A stretch of DNA of 64,000 nt from Streptantibioticus ferralitis (GCF_029223525.1 NZ_JARHTQ010000010.1:124001-188000); one strand, 5' to 3'. Shown: positions 1-8,588, counted from the first letter of the stretch. A program made the numbers and translations. Notes: a model not told the origin generated them from the letters alone.

Positions 1-238
1 AGTTCGTCGCCGAGCCGTAGGTCTGAGCCAGGGCGTTGAGGTTGGGCGCGGCGGGGTTGCCTATCAGGTCGCCGTAGCCGTGGTTCTCCTCGACCACCGT
101 GAAGACGTGGTCGTAGTGCGGAGCTCCGGGGGTATGCGGCGCGGCGGCCTGGCTCTGCGCAAGCGCCTGCGGCGCGAGCAGCAGCCCTGCCACCGCGACT
201 CCCACGACACCCAAGGCGCGCAGTCTCTTCGCTGACAT
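1..238 (-). CDS. secreted phosphoesterase (acid phosphatase/phospholipase C family), N-terminal part
   Basis: This is the N-terminal part of a gene that runs off the left edge. The ATG at 238 opens a classic signal peptide: basic MSAKRLR, a hydrophobic AGLLLAP core and an AQA-like cleavage site near residue 27. The mature protein then begins with HYDHVFTVVEENHGYGDLIG. That matches the metal-binding entry motif of the PF04185 phosphoesterase family (usual form HVVVIVMENHSY), in which the Glu-Asn pair helps bind the catalytic metal. Family members are exported and hydrolyse phosphate esters or phospholipids. Only about 79 residues are visible, so substrate and completeness cannot be judged. It is transcribed away from the MarR unit across a 629-bp gap. 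Confidence 0.75.
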   Translation of the reverse strand, partial: MSAKRLRALGVVGVAVAGLLLAPQALAQSQAAAPHTPGAPHYDHVFTVVEENHGYGDLIGNPAAPNLNALAQTYGSATN

Positions 239-867
239 GAGGTTCCAATCAGGCTGACAAGTGCCTTGTCAATGGCACCGTCTCGGTCGTGTGGGAGAGG
301 ATCATGCCGGGATGAAAGCGGCGTTTTGCGCACTCCAAACAGGCCGGGTTGCCAACCCTTGGTGAACAAAAACGAGTCTGACGTGCCATCAGGACGTCCT
401 GATGTCCCACGGGACAGCGGAGGAGGCCGTCTCCGTCGCCCGGTGCAAACCAGGCACCCGTCGGCCTTGATTCGGCCCGCGTACCCGGCGGCGACCGACT
501 GGATCACAGTGAACTCCCGGTGGCCGAACACCGGCGTTCGAAGCCATGCTGGACGCCGAAGACAACCAGGCCATCGGCAGCGAAGGCATGACCCGCGACG
601 AGTTGGTGGACGCCTGCCGCGAGATCTACCCACCCGAGAAGGAAGCCCTCGGCGTCCTTGCCATCCACCTCCAACTCTCGGCCCGCGCTGGGGTATCCGT
701 TAAGGCCACCCCGACAGTAGAGGCAGGTGAAAGGGGCCTTCGGGGCCGTCCGGACCCTCCTTCGCATTCGTGGCACCGGGAGGTCCCGGCGGGAAGTCGT
801 CGGGGCATCGATCGAGAATTTCGACAGCTAACTGTTCAGTTGGCTGGATAGATGTTAGGGTCGAGGT
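239..867. other. long non-coding gap with a possible decayed ORF
   Basis: No convincing complete gene lies here. A plus-strand reading at about 540-690 (FEAMLDAEDNQAIG, then REIYPPEKEALGV) has protein-like composition. It resembles the C-terminal part of a small soluble, possibly ASCH-type, protein, but it has no good start and dissolves after about residue 45. I read it as a remnant at best. The right end carries the promoter region of the MarR gene, including an imperfect palindrome at 826-845. Confidence 0.35.
826..845. promoter_or_regulatory. candidate MarR operator
   Basis: The 20-bp imperfect palindrome agctaactgttcagttggct has ten-base arms with one mismatch and lies 22 bp upstream of the MarR start codon. 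MarR dimers normally bind 16-20 bp palindromes overlapping their own promoter, so autoregulation is a reasonable inference. No experiment supports it. Confidence 0.4.
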
Positions 868-1308
868 ATGAGTGAGGAGCGGATGGATGTGGCGGGGTTG
901 GCGGGGGAGCTTCGGGTCGCGCTTGGGCAACTGATGCGTCGGTTGCGTGAGCAGGCCGAGGGGAGCGACCTCACCAAGTCGCAGACGTCTGTGCTACTCC
1001 GGCTTGAGCGGGACGGAGCGGCTACGGCCACTGCCCTGGCGCGAGCCGAGGGGATGCGGCCGCAGTCGATGGCGAAGATCATCTATGCACTGGAGGAGGA
1101 GGGGCTTGTCAGCGGCTCCCCTGACCCAAAGGACGGACGCAAGACGCTGCTGAGCCTGACCGAGGCTGCCCGTGAACAGTTTCGCACCGGACGGCGGGCC
1201 AGGGAGGACTGGCTGGCCAAGGTCATCGAGGCCGGTCTGTCGGACGAGGAGATCAGGCATCTGGCCGCCACCACGGAGCTGTTGAGGCGGCTGGCTCAGT
1301 CTCCCTGA
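868..1308 (+). CDS. MarR-family transcriptional regulator
   Basis: A 146-residue protein of the usual MarR length. Its winged-helix core spans about residues 30-100: an SQTSVLLRLERDG helix, an ALARAEGMRPQSMAKII recognition helix pair, and the wing GLVSGSPDPKDGRKTLLSLT. The DPKDGR turn is the family signature. Flanking helices would form the dimer interface, where MarR proteins sense phenolic or other lipophilic ligands. It precedes an isochorismatase-like hydrolase and a DHA2 exporter on the same strand, the usual layout of a ligand-inducible MarR/efflux unit. A palindrome just upstream suggests autorepression. The ATG at 868 has a weak ribosome site but is the only start that gives the full fold. 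Confidence 0.9.
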   Translation: MSEERMDVAGLAGELRVALGQLMRRLREQAEGSDLTKSQTSVLLRLERDGAATATALARAEGMRPQSMAKIIYALEEEGLVSGSPDPKDGRKTLLSLTEAAREQFRTGRRAREDWLAKVIEAGLSDEEIRHLAATTELLRRLAQSP

Positions 1309-1409
1309 CCACTCGGCGTCACCTTACTGTCTGCCTCCGCGACACCGGGGGCAGCGAGCCGCCGTGCTCGCATCTCGCTCGAAACCTTTCACCGCAAAGG
1401 AGATTTGGC

Positions 1410-1970
1410 ATGCCCATCACCACCTTTGACGACAGGACCGCCCTCGTCGTGGTCGACCTCCAGCACGGCATCGTCGGAATCCCCCTCGCGCATCCAGTCG
1501 ACGACATCGTGGAGCGTTCGGCGGCGCTGCTGAAGACGTTCCGAAGCCGCGGTCTGCCGGTCGTACTCGTCAATGTGGCCGGCGCCCCCATCGGCCGCAC
1601 CGACGCCGGCCGGGTCGCCCTCAACTTCCCCGACGGCTGGACCGAGTTGATTCCGGCGCTGGAGCGGCAGCCTGACGACCTCGTAGTCACCAAGTACTCG
1701 CGCAGCGCCTTCACCCAGACCGGTCTAGCGGAGCGGCTGCGCGACCACCAAGTGACCCAGGTGGTCATCACCGGCATCGCCACCAGCAGCGGGGTCGAGT
1801 CGACAGCGAGGGACGCCCACGAACAGGGCTTCCACGTGACCCTGCCCATCGACGCCATGACCGACACCGACCTCGCCAGGCACGAGCACAGCATCCGGGA
1901 GATCTTCCCGCGTATCGCCGAAACAGGCACCACACAGAATGTCCTGGACGCCCTGAGCGACCGGTCATGA
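1410..1970 (+). CDS. isochorismatase-family hydrolase (Gly at the nucleophile position)
   Basis: A 186-residue alpha/beta protein of the isochorismatase-like superfamily. The first strand ends in VVVDLQ (Asp16, general acid/base) and Lys95 sits in VTKYSRSAF, two of the three classic catalytic residues. The position normally holding the cysteine nucleophile, in ITGIATSSGVEST, is Gly128. That is also seen in true isochorismatases of the EntB/PhzD type, which protonate a vinyl ether rather than form a thioester. A nicotinamidase or carbamoylase role is therefore unlikely, though the substrate is unknown. AAAGGAGAT lies just before the ATG at 1410. The stop overlaps the exporter start, giving translational coupling, and the MarR gene upstream probably controls both. 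Confidence 0.85.
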   Translation: MPITTFDDRTALVVVDLQHGIVGIPLAHPVDDIVERSAALLKTFRSRGLPVVLVNVAGAPIGRTDAGRVALNFPDGWTELIPALERQPDDLVVTKYSRSAFTQTGLAERLRDHQVTQVVITGIATSSGVESTARDAHEQGFHVTLPIDAMTDTDLARHEHSIREIFPRIAETGTTQNVLDALSDRS

Positions 1971-3364
1971 GGACGGCCACCGACACCACTCCAGCCGTCG
2001 CGCAAGACCGCAACCCGTTCGGCTTGCGGTTCGCCGGGCCCCTGCTGTTCGGTTCGACCCTCAACCCCATCAACAGCTCGATGATCGCGACCGGGCTGGT
2101 CGGGATCGGGCTCGACTTCCACAAGGGGCCAGGCACCACGGCGTCTCTGATCTCCGTGCTCTACCTGTGCAGCGCGGTGATGCAGCCCACGATGGGCAAG
2201 CTCGCCATGGTCTTCGGCGCACGCCGGGTCTTAGTCGCCGGGCTGGCCATCCTGCTGGTCGCGGGTGTCGTCGGAGCGGCCGCCCCGGCCTTCGGCTTCC
2301 TGTTGCTGTCGCGGGCGCTGATCGGGGTCGGCACCTCCGCTGCGTACCCGACCGCCATGGCCCTGGTCCGCAAGCGGGCGGACGAGGCGGGGACCGGCGT
2401 GCCGAGCAGGATGCTGGGCAACTTCTCCATCGCCTCCCAGGTCACCACCGTCATCGGCCTTCCGCTCGGCGGTCTGCTCGCCGGAACCTTCGGCTGGCGG
2501 GCGATCTTCTTCGTCAACGTGCCGCTGGCGGCCTTCACCCTCGTCCTCACGTTCGTCGGCGTCGCCAGGGACCGGCCGACGGCAGGCCGCCGCGCCTCGC
2601 TCTTCACCACGGTGGACGTGCCGGGCGTCGCGCTCTTCGCGGGTACGGCCGTCAGCCTGCTGGTGTTCCTGTCCCATCTGAGGTCGCCCAGCTGGTGGCT
2701 GCTGGCGGTGTCGGTCGCGCTCGGCGCCGCGCTGGTGGGGTGGGAGCGCCGCGCGCCGCAGCCGCTGGTGGACGTACGGATGCTCTCGCGCAACGGGCAA
2801 CTGATGCGGACCTATCTACGTCAGGCGATCGCCTCCCTGGGCATCTACACCTCCCTTTACGGAACGAGCCAGTGGATGGAGCAGTCCGCCCACTACACCG
2901 CCTCCCAGGTCGGCCTGATCATGCTGCCGCTGTCGGCCGCCAGCATCGTCGTCGCCCGGGTCGTCTCCTCGCGCGGCCGCATACGGCTGCCGCTGGTCCT
3001 GACGGGAGTGACGATGCTGCTCACCGGCCTCGTCATGCTCGTCATCACACACACCTCGCCGGTGCTCCTGCTGATCGGCATGTCGCTGCTCTTCGGGCTG
3101 GCCAACGGGTTCAGCGGCTTCGCCAACCAGGCAGCCCTCTACACCCAGGCCCCCGCCTCCGACGTCGCCGTCGCGTCGGGCCTCTACCGCACGTTCGCCT
3201 ACTTCGGCGCGATCTTCTCCTCCAGCCTCATCGGCATCGCCTTCGGTTCCGCGGCGACCGACGCGGGATTCCATGTGGTCGCGTTGGTGACCGTGGGGAT
3301 CGGGCTCGCCGTCCTGCTGATGACTGTCCTCGACCACGCGATCCCCGCCCAGGCCAGCAAGTAG
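1967..3364 (+). CDS. MFS transporter, DHA2-like drug:H+ antiporter
   Basis: A 465-residue inner-membrane protein with about 14 hydrophobic segments. The region after the second segment, GKLAMVFGARRVLVAG, matches the conserved loop 2-3 motif of the major facilitator superfamily. LSRALIGVGTSAAYPTAMALV matches the following helix, and the pattern fits the DHA2 drug-efflux subgroup. The ATG overlaps the stop of the isochorismatase-like gene by four bases, so the two are co-translated. With the MarR regulator this forms a three-gene unit that probably exports, and perhaps chemically alters, a small toxic or signalling compound. The ligand cannot be predicted from sequence. Confidence 0.88.
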   Translation: MRTATDTTPAVAQDRNPFGLRFAGPLLFGSTLNPINSSMIATGLVGIGLDFHKGPGTTASLISVLYLCSAVMQPTMGKLAMVFGARRVLVAGLAILLVAGVVGAAAPAFGFLLLSRALIGVGTSAAYPTAMALVRKRADEAGTGVPSRMLGNFSIASQVTTVIGLPLGGLLAGTFGWRAIFFVNVPLAAFTLVLTFVGVARDRPTAGRRASLFTTVDVPGVALFAGTAVSLLVFLSHLRSPSWWLLAVSVALGAALVGWERRAPQPLVDVRMLSRNGQLMRTYLRQAIASLGIYTSLYGTSQWMEQSAHYTASQVGLIMLPLSAASIVVARVVSSRGRIRLPLVLTGVTMLLTGLVMLVITHTSPVLLLIGMSLLFGLANGFSGFANQAALYTQAPASDVAVASGLYRTFAYFGAIFSSSLIGIAFGSAATDAGFHVVALVTVGIGLAVLLMTVLDHAIPAQASK

Positions 3365-3384
3365 GTCGGACGTCGGAGGCCACC

Positions 3385-3600
3385 CCGTGCCCCGCGACGA
3401 TCGTTCGGGACTCCGGCACGAGCACGCGCTCCCGGTTGCGGTGCAGCTCACTGAGGTCCTTGGCCAGCGGGTCATCCTCGGGACCCTCCTCACTCCACCA
3501 CAGGTGAGTCACGACGACCAGTTTGCCGCCGTCGAGGTCGCCGCCGCCGACGGCCCGGGAGCTGGTCGTTGCGGCGTATGTCCGGTCGGATGAGCCGGTC
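3385..3600 (-). pseudogene. metallo-beta-lactamase-fold hydrolase, C-terminal remnant
   Basis: The minus strand reads as the last third of an MBL-fold hydrolase: RAVGGGDLDGGKLVVVTHLW, WWSEEGPEDDPLAKDLSELH, then VLVPESRTIVAGHG. The THLWWS...GPEDDPLA...HRNRERVL...VPGHG-like pattern is common in streptomycete MBL proteins. No N-terminal HxHxDH zinc motif and no start codon are present. The reading frame continues meaninglessly into the 3' end of the exporter gene. I read it as a fragment left by rearrangement, next to an IS remnant. Confidence 0.6.
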
Positions 3601-3675
3601 CGGATCGGCGATCGGCGTGGGACACGCTCCCCAGGGGGAAACCTGGTCGAGGAGGCGGTGCGGGCGGTGGGTCTT

Positions 3676-3905
3676 CTAGTGATTCTCGAACTCGCTTGGT
3701 TCGTTGACGAGATGGCCTTGACTCCAGATCAGCGTACGGTCGAGGAGCTCACGGCTGCAGGTTGTGACCCAGCGTTCGATCACCGCGTTCGTCCGAGGGT
3801 TTCTGACGCCGGTGAGCACGGCCTCGATCCCGGCGTTGGCGAGGATCGCGTCGCAGGTCTCTGGCTACTTCCCGTCCTGACCGTGGATCAGGAACCGCGC
3901 CCGGC
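3676..3905 (-). pseudogene. integrase-core (IS3/IS481-type) transposase remnant
   Basis: On the minus strand the reading RFLIHGQDGK-stop-PETCDAILANAG, then VRNPRTNAVIERWVTTCSRE and LLDRTLIWSQGHLV, is the end of an rve integrase core. It covers the second catalytic Asp region (here degenerate, GQDGK) and the catalytic Glu in NAVIERW. There is an in-frame stop after GQDGK and the N-terminal half is missing, so the fragment is inactive. It is one of several IS scars between the exporter and the polyphosphate kinase gene. Confidence 0.75.
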
Positions 3906-4184
3906 ATCCGGCGTCTTCTGACCGCGGGCGCCGGTTTGGTGCAACCGTTGTGCCACAAATTTCGTGTTACATGTAACAGGACGGTGACGAGAGGCTCGAC
4001 GCGTTGAGAGCACGCCACCCGAGTGCTTGACTGAGCTTCAGGTCGGGCAAGCCGCGATTACTCATTGGCTGCCGACTTGGCCACTGCGAGAAGGTGGGCA
4101 CGCCAGGCCGGAATCCACGTAATGTGCGCCAATCCAGAGGCTCGCGCAATTCCAGCCCGCAGTTTCTGTTTACAAGGGAGAGAG

Positions 4185-4406
4185 ATGCGTAACAAACTCA
4201 CAAAGGTGGCAGTTGTTCTGGCGAGTGTCGCCTCGCTATCCGGGCTCGCTGCGACGGCGGCGCAGGCGGCGCCGGCAGACCGTGTTGTGGGGTACTACCC
4301 GACTGACACTGCATGCATCGCGGCGGGGCATGCACAGTTCGGGGACCAGTTCCACTGTGACAACATGACCCTCGATGGGTCGTGGGAGCTCACCGTCAAT
4401 TCGTGA
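4185..4406 (+). CDS. small secreted protein of unknown function
   Basis: A 73-residue protein with a strong ribosome site (AAGGGAGAGAG directly before the ATG) and a textbook signal peptide. The start is basic (MRNKLTK), the core is hydrophobic and the cleavage site is ATAAQA-AP near residue 28. The mature peptide has about 45 residues with two cysteines, in TACIAAG and FHCDN, that could form one disulphide. A WELTVNS end gives it a compact, beta-rich look. Streptomycetes make many such small secreted proteins; I do not recognise the family. The 280 bp upstream hold no other gene, so it is probably monocistronic. The surroundings are IS remnants, which raises the chance of horizontal arrival. 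Confidence 0.65.
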   Translation: MRNKLTKVAVVLASVASLSGLAATAAQAAPADRVVGYYPTDTACIAAGHAQFGDQFHCDNMTLDGSWELTVNS

Positions 4407-4763
4407 GTCTCCTGCGTCGGCCAGGTAGGTTGATCCGAGGAAGGGGAACTCGGCGAAACCGCCCACAGGGAGTGCTTTCGGTTTTGCTGCATTCCTCAAG
4501 TCCTCCCGCCGCAACCCGGCCTCAACGGCTGAATGCCACGCGGGAGGGTCGGACTTATCGAAGCCTTTGGTCGGCGTGGAAGCCGCTCACAGCTACTCAT
4601 TCGCCGTGCCCCGAGAGGTTGACACGCAGTGTCTGTGCTGTGTCATCCGGGGCTGCGGCGGCGTGGGTGTCGCCCCACCGGACCGAGGTCCGGTGGGGCG
4701 CCGCAGTCTCGTATCGGCACTCGACCACCTGCAGACATCGACCATCACGAGCGCACGGGCTGA
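4407..4763. other. non-coding stretch with a strong palindrome
   Basis: No gene is supported here. The one structured element is a near-perfect palindrome at 4671-4700, with 14-bp GC-rich arms around a two-base centre (right arm ggtccggtggggcg). It lies 64 bp before the open frame of the IS3 transposase. It could be a transcription block near the IS end or a scar of the lost 5' part of the element. There is no U-tract, so a simple intrinsic terminator is not certain. Confidence 0.5.
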
Positions 4764-5549
4764 CCGAAACGATCCGGTCAGGCCGCGGACGCGAAGCTGA
4801 CCGCCAAGATACGCGCCGTCCACACCGCCTCGGACGGCACCTACGGCGACCCCAGAGTCACCGCCGAGCTCCGCGACGATGGCGAGCGCGTCAACCACAA
4901 GAAAGTCGCCCGACTGATGAAGGCGGCGGGCATCGCCGGCCTGCGGCTCCGCCGCAAGCACCGCACCACCATCGCGGACCCGACGGCCGCGAAGGCCCCG
5001 GACCTGATCGGACGCGACTTCACCGCCGAGGCGGTGAATACGAAGTACGTCGGCGACATCACCTATCTGCCCGTCGACGGCAGGAAGTTCTGCTACCTCG
5101 CCACAGTCATCGACCCGTGCTCACGCCGCCTGGCGGGCTGGGCGGTCGCCGACCAGATGCGCGCCGACCTGGTCATCGACGCCCCGCACGCGGCCGAGCG
5201 GACCCGCGGCAGCCTGGACGGGGCGATCATGCACACGGACCACGGCTCGCAATACACCTCCGGAGCGTTCGCCGACGCCTGCCGACAAGCCGGCATCCGG
5301 CAGTCCATGAGCGCGGTCGGCAGCAGCGCGGACAACGCCGCGGCCGAAAGCTTCAACGCCACCATGAAGCGCGAGCCGCTCCAGGGACGAAAAGGCTGGT
5401 CCAGCGAGTGGGAGGCACGACTCGACCTCTTCCGCCGGCTGCACCGCTACAACACCGTCCGCCGCCATTCCCGCCTCGGACAACGCAGCCCCACCGCCTA
5501 CGAGACCGCACTCAACACACCATCAACTACACTCGCCCAAGCCGCATAA
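4764..5549 (+). mobile_element. IS3-family transposase OrfB, 5'-truncated
   Basis: The frame is open from 4764 and reads LTAKIRAVHTASDGTYGDPR, then VTAELRDDG and VNHKKVARLMKAAGI (the HTH_21-like segment). A complete rve integrase core follows: YVGDITYL (first Asp), MHTDHGSQYTS (second Asp) and NAAAESFNATMKRE (Glu), then NTVRRHSRLGQRSP at the C-terminus. All three DDE residues are present. The usual first 40-50 residues of OrfB and the whole of orfA are missing, and a stop at 4761-4763 blocks extension. The element therefore cannot make a normal OrfAB transposase. No terminal inverted repeats were found by eye. Confidence 0.85.
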
Positions 5550-5840
5550 CCCGTGTCCAACATCCGGGGCAAAGGCCCCGCAAGGGCTGGCCCCTCTCGC
5601 AGCCATGGAGGACGTCAGTACCTCGGAACGACCGCTTATCTTCTGGGACTTGAGCCGGGTGATGACTATCGAGGAGGCGCCAATGGCGCCGCCGTCAGTC
5701 ACCGGCCCGGCCCGGCTGGTCCTCATTATGGGGGTCTGCGGCCCTCTGAGTGTGCATCCAGAGCGTGATCGAACACTGGCCCACCACTGGAAGTCCCCCG
5801 GCAGCGGTGCCACCGGAACCGCTGACGGCGCCAAGGGGCG
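5550..5840. other. gap between IS3 remnant and PPK2
   Basis: This interval lies downstream of both the IS3 fragment (plus strand) and the polyphosphate kinase gene (minus strand). Short open frames exist on both strands but none has a ribosome site, codon bias or recognisable motif. I see nothing functional in it. Confidence 0.4.
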
Positions 5841-6701
5841 CTACGCGTCGCTTCTGTCGTTCATGAGCGTGGCAGCATGGTCGGGTACGTACTTTTGCTG
5901 GTCACGCGGTGGCCGCTGATAGCCGGTTGCTGGTGGTCGGGCTGGCAGGCGCAGGGGCTCTGGCTCGACTTCCCGGTAGGGCACCGATGCCAGCAGATGG
6001 GCGATCATGTTGATCCGGGCACTGCGTTTGTCGTCGCTTTCCACGACGTACCAGGGTGCCTCGGGGATGTCCGTGTGCGCGAACATCTCGTCCTTGGCGC
6101 GGGAATACGCTTCCCACTGCGTGATGGATTCCAGGTCCACCGCGGAGAGCTTCCACCGGCGGACAGGATCCTCAAGCCTGTTACGCAGCCGCTGCTCCTG
6201 TACGGCGTCGCTGACGGAGAACCAGTACTTGCGCAGCAAGATGCCATCCTGTACCAGCATCCGTTCGAAGATTGGGCACTGGCACAGAAAGCGCTCGTAC
6301 TCCTCAGCGGTACAGAAACCCATGACGTGCTCGACACCTGCGCGGTTGTACCAGCTACGGTCGAACAGCACGATCTCGCCCGCCGTCGGGAGCTGTTGGA
6401 CGTAGCGCTGGAAGTACCACTGACCGTGTTCGCGCTCCGTCGGTGCGGGCAGCGCCACGATGCGAGTGACGCGCGGGTTCAGCCGCTCGGTGACCCGCTT
6501 GATCACACCGCCCTTTCCGGCCGCGTCACGCCCTTCGAAGACAACGACGAGCCGGACCCCGTTGACCCGTACCCATTCCTGCAACTTGACGAGCTCCGTC
6601 TGCAGGCGAGACAGCTCCCGCTCGTACACCGGCCGGGCCAGCCGCTCTCCTGGCTCACCGGCTGGCGTCCCGCTCCTTGTGAGGTGCTTCTTGCCAGGCA
6701 C
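5841..6701 (-). CDS. ppk2: polyphosphate kinase 2 (PPK2) family protein
   Basis: A 286-residue cytoplasmic enzyme of the PPK2 family, which moves phosphate between polyphosphate and nucleotides. The Walker A loop VVFEGRDAAGKGG lies at about residues 53-65, Walker B IVLFDRSWYNRAGVEHVMGF at 110-129, and the lid region with RLRNRLEDPVRRWKLSAVD follows. All are intact, and the length fits single-domain PPK2 enzymes. Whether it makes GTP/ATP from polyphosphate or phosphorylates AMP cannot be told by eye. The GTG at 6701 is preceded on the minus strand by GTTGAGGAGGCG, a strong ribosome site. It opens the stress island; polyphosphate metabolism is a known partner of dormancy and universal-stress genes in actinobacteria. 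Confidence 0.92.
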   Translation of the reverse strand: MPGKKHLTRSGTPAGEPGERLARPVYERELSRLQTELVKLQEWVRVNGVRLVVVFEGRDAAGKGGVIKRVTERLNPRVTRIVALPAPTEREHGQWYFQRYVQQLPTAGEIVLFDRSWYNRAGVEHVMGFCTAEEYERFLCQCPIFERMLVQDGILLRKYWFSVSDAVQEQRLRNRLEDPVRRWKLSAVDLESITQWEAYSRAKDEMFAHTDIPEAPWYVVESDDKRSARINMIAHLLASVPYREVEPEPLRLPARPPATGYQRPPRDQQKYVPDHAATLMNDRSDA

Positions 6702-7008
6702 AGACGCGCCTCCTCAACGCCTTGATGGGTTCCACGCTACGGGCGGAAAGACGCGCAAGAAGCATGGCGCGCTCGTGCTCTCGCCGAGTAACGGGCGATG
6801 TCCACATCATCAACCCACACATCCGATTGCCGTCAAAGGCACAACCACCGTCGCAAACCAGAAGTTGTCATCGTGACCCCTCGGTGGAACAGCCACGGCG
6901 CCACCGCCCGGCTGCCCTGCGCAGCCGCGCACCATGTGGCTGTCTCCGACAACATCCCGCGCCTTTGGGCTACATAGCCGAAAAGATCGGCACCTGCCCG
7001 ACTCATGG
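6702..7008. other. intergenic region upstream of PPK2
   Basis: The interval lies between the start of PPK2 and the end of the first universal stress gene, both on the minus strand. It should contain the PPK2 promoter. I looked for a DevR/DosR-type palindrome (GGGACT-N4-AGTCCC-like) and saw none that was convincing. Open frames here are shadows with no family match. Confidence 0.4.
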
Positions 7009-7878
7009 TCAGGTCGGAACCACCGCGACCGGGCAATCGGCGTGGTGCAGCACGCGTTGGACCACTTTGCCCAGTGGCATGGAGAACGGAGGACGGTGGC
7101 GTCGTGCGCCCACGACCACCAGGCGGGCCGTGTGGGAGGCGTTGATCAGTGCTTCCTCCGGCTCGGTCGGCCGGATCTCCTCCGTCACGTCCACATCGGG
7201 GAAGGCGTAGCGACCGCTGGCCAGCATGTCTGCCAGCTCGGCGCGTTCCTTGGCGACGTATTCCTCGGCGTCTGACAGTGGCACAGCGAGGTAGCCCGGA
7301 AGTACCTGCGGGTACATCCAAGCCCGGACCACGTGCAGTGGTGCGTGCCATCGGGCCGCCTCGGCAAAGGCGAACTCCACCGCATCGGGCGACTCGCCGG
7401 GGGCGGCCCCGAGTACGACCGCACCCGGTACGGCCACGTTGGCCTTGTCCTGCGTGCCGCGTACCACGACGACAGGTCCGGCCGAGTGCGCGGCCACTCG
7501 TTGACTCACCGAGCCGAGCAGCACCGCGGAGAACCGGTTCAGCCCCCGAGCGCCCACCACGGCCAGCGCGACCTGCCTGGTCATACGGATCAGTGCGGCC
7601 ACCGGCTCGTCCCAGACCGCCTCCCAGGTCACCACCAGACCGTCGCGACCCTCCTGGGCACGACGTGCAGCCTGCTCCAAATCCTCCTCGGCCTCCAGCA
7701 GGTCCTTGTCGGGAACGCCCTGATGAGTGGTTTCCGGGAGATAGACGCCCAGGGCGTGCAGGATGTGCAGCTCCGTCTCACGCCGGGCAGCCTCGTCAGC
7801 AGCCCAGGCCAGCGCTCGTGACGCGGCCTGTGACCGGTCGAATCCCACCACGACGATGTCCGCGGACGGTGTGTTCAT
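7009..7878 (-). CDS. tandem universal stress protein (two UspA domains)
   Basis: A 289-residue protein of two UspA domains (about 4-145 and 155-289). Domain 1 starts DIVVVGFDRSQAASRALAWA and ends with the nucleotide-binding signature VVGARGLNRFSAVLLGS, a good G-2x-G-9x-G-S match, so it should bind ATP. Domain 2 has VVGARRHRPPFSMPLG, in which the second glycine is lost, so it is probably a regulatory or dimerisation half. The ATG at 7878 (MNTPSADIV) is preferred over a longer upstream extension because it begins exactly at the domain. It lies 26 bp behind the CBS-BON gene on the same strand and is probably co-transcribed with it. The likely role is persistence under oxygen or energy stress. 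Confidence 0.92.
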   Translation of the reverse strand: MNTPSADIVVVGFDRSQAASRALAWAADEAARRETELHILHALGVYLPETTHQGVPDKDLLEAEEDLEQAARRAQEGRDGLVVTWEAVWDEPVAALIRMTRQVALAVVGARGLNRFSAVLLGSVSQRVAAHSAGPVVVVRGTQDKANVAVPGAVVLGAAPGESPDAVEFAFAEAARWHAPLHVVRAWMYPQVLPGYLAVPLSDAEEYVAKERAELADMLASGRYAFPDVDVTEEIRPTEPEEALINASHTARLVVVGARRHRPPFSMPLGKVVQRVLHHADCPVAVVPT

Positions 7879-7904
7879 CGCTGCCTCGGTATCGCGGGGC
7901 GGGC

Positions 7905-8588
7905 CTAGGCTCCCCCCTCGTCGAGCTGGTACTCCAGCCGTGCCTCGACGCTGACGACGCCGTCCACCCCCCGGCACAGCCGCGCCACCAGCGGGATGAG
8001 GCTCCGGCGCTCGACGGCGCCGGTCAAGGTCACCTGTCCGTCGACGACGTTGACAGTGACGTCGGTCGGCGCCAGCCGCAAGGTCCCGACGAGGACGTCG
8101 TCCATGATCTCTTCCCGGATGGCTCGGTCACGGCGTAGGAAGACACGCAGCAGGTCACCTCGGCTGACCAGGCCGACCAGCTGCCCTGCCTCGTTGACCA
8201 CCGGCAGCCGCTTGACCTTGTGCTGCTCCATCACCCGGGCTGCCTCCACCACCGTCCACCCGGGACGCGCGGTCACCGCGGGGCTGGTCATCAGCCACTC
8301 CGCCGAGGTGGCAGCAGTCTTCGCCAGGTCCGCATGCCACGCATCCGTCCCGGGCTCGGAGCGCTCGAACGCCTCCGACAGCAGCCCCGCCGGGTCGGGC
8401 TGCCCGGCCTGTTTGCGCAGCAGATCGGCCTCGGAGACCATGCCCACCGGGCGGTCGTTGTCGTCCACCACGGGCACGGCCGTGATGTCGTGCTCCGCGA
8501 GCAGTCCGGCGATCTCCTTGAACGTCGTGTCCCGCCGTACGGTGATGACCGAGGTCGTCATGAGATCGCTGACGTTTCGATGCCGCAT
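7905..8588 (-). CDS. CBS-CBS-BON domain protein
   Basis: A 227-residue soluble protein. A CBS pair occupies about residues 7-150: first motif ITAVPVVDDNDRPVGMVSEA, second VKRLPVVNEAGQLVGLVSRG. A BON domain follows at about 158-222 (VNVVDGQVTLTGAVERRSLI). CBS pairs bind adenine nucleotides and report energy charge; BON domains bind membranes or ligands. Three proteins with this architecture lie in the window, here and at 13034-13717 and 13736-14404, each next to universal stress or hydrogenase genes. That suggests a shared energy-sensing role rather than housekeeping. The gene probably leads a transcript that continues into the universal stress gene. Confidence 0.88.
   Translation of the reverse strand: MRHRNVSDLMTTSVITVRRDTTFKEIAGLLAEHDITAVPVVDDNDRPVGMVSEADLLRKQAGQPDPAGLLSEAFERSEPGTDAWHADLAKTAATSAEWLMTSPAVTARPGWTVVEAARVMEQHKVKRLPVVNEAGQLVGLVSRGDLLRVFLRRDRAIREEIMDDVLVGTLRLAPTDVTVNVVDGQVTLTGAVERRSLIPLVARLCRGVDGVVSVEARLEYQLDEGGA

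Noticed and set aside
546-851. Plus-strand ORF of 101 codons
   Set aside because: Only the first 45 residues look protein-like; the rest is Arg/Pro-rich. Kept only as a possible remnant.
5631-5665. GGGACTTGAGCCGGG as a DevR/DosR-type site
   Set aside because: Only half of the palindrome matches and it lies downstream of, not upstream of, the nearest stress gene.
5877-6725. Long plus-strand open frame over PPK2
   Set aside because: It is antisense to a clear PPK2 gene with intact Walker motifs. High GC content makes such shadow frames common.
7149-8138. Plus-strand ORF of 329 codons over the USP and CBS-BON genes
   Set aside because: Arg/Pro-rich composition with no motif, and antisense to two recognised genes.
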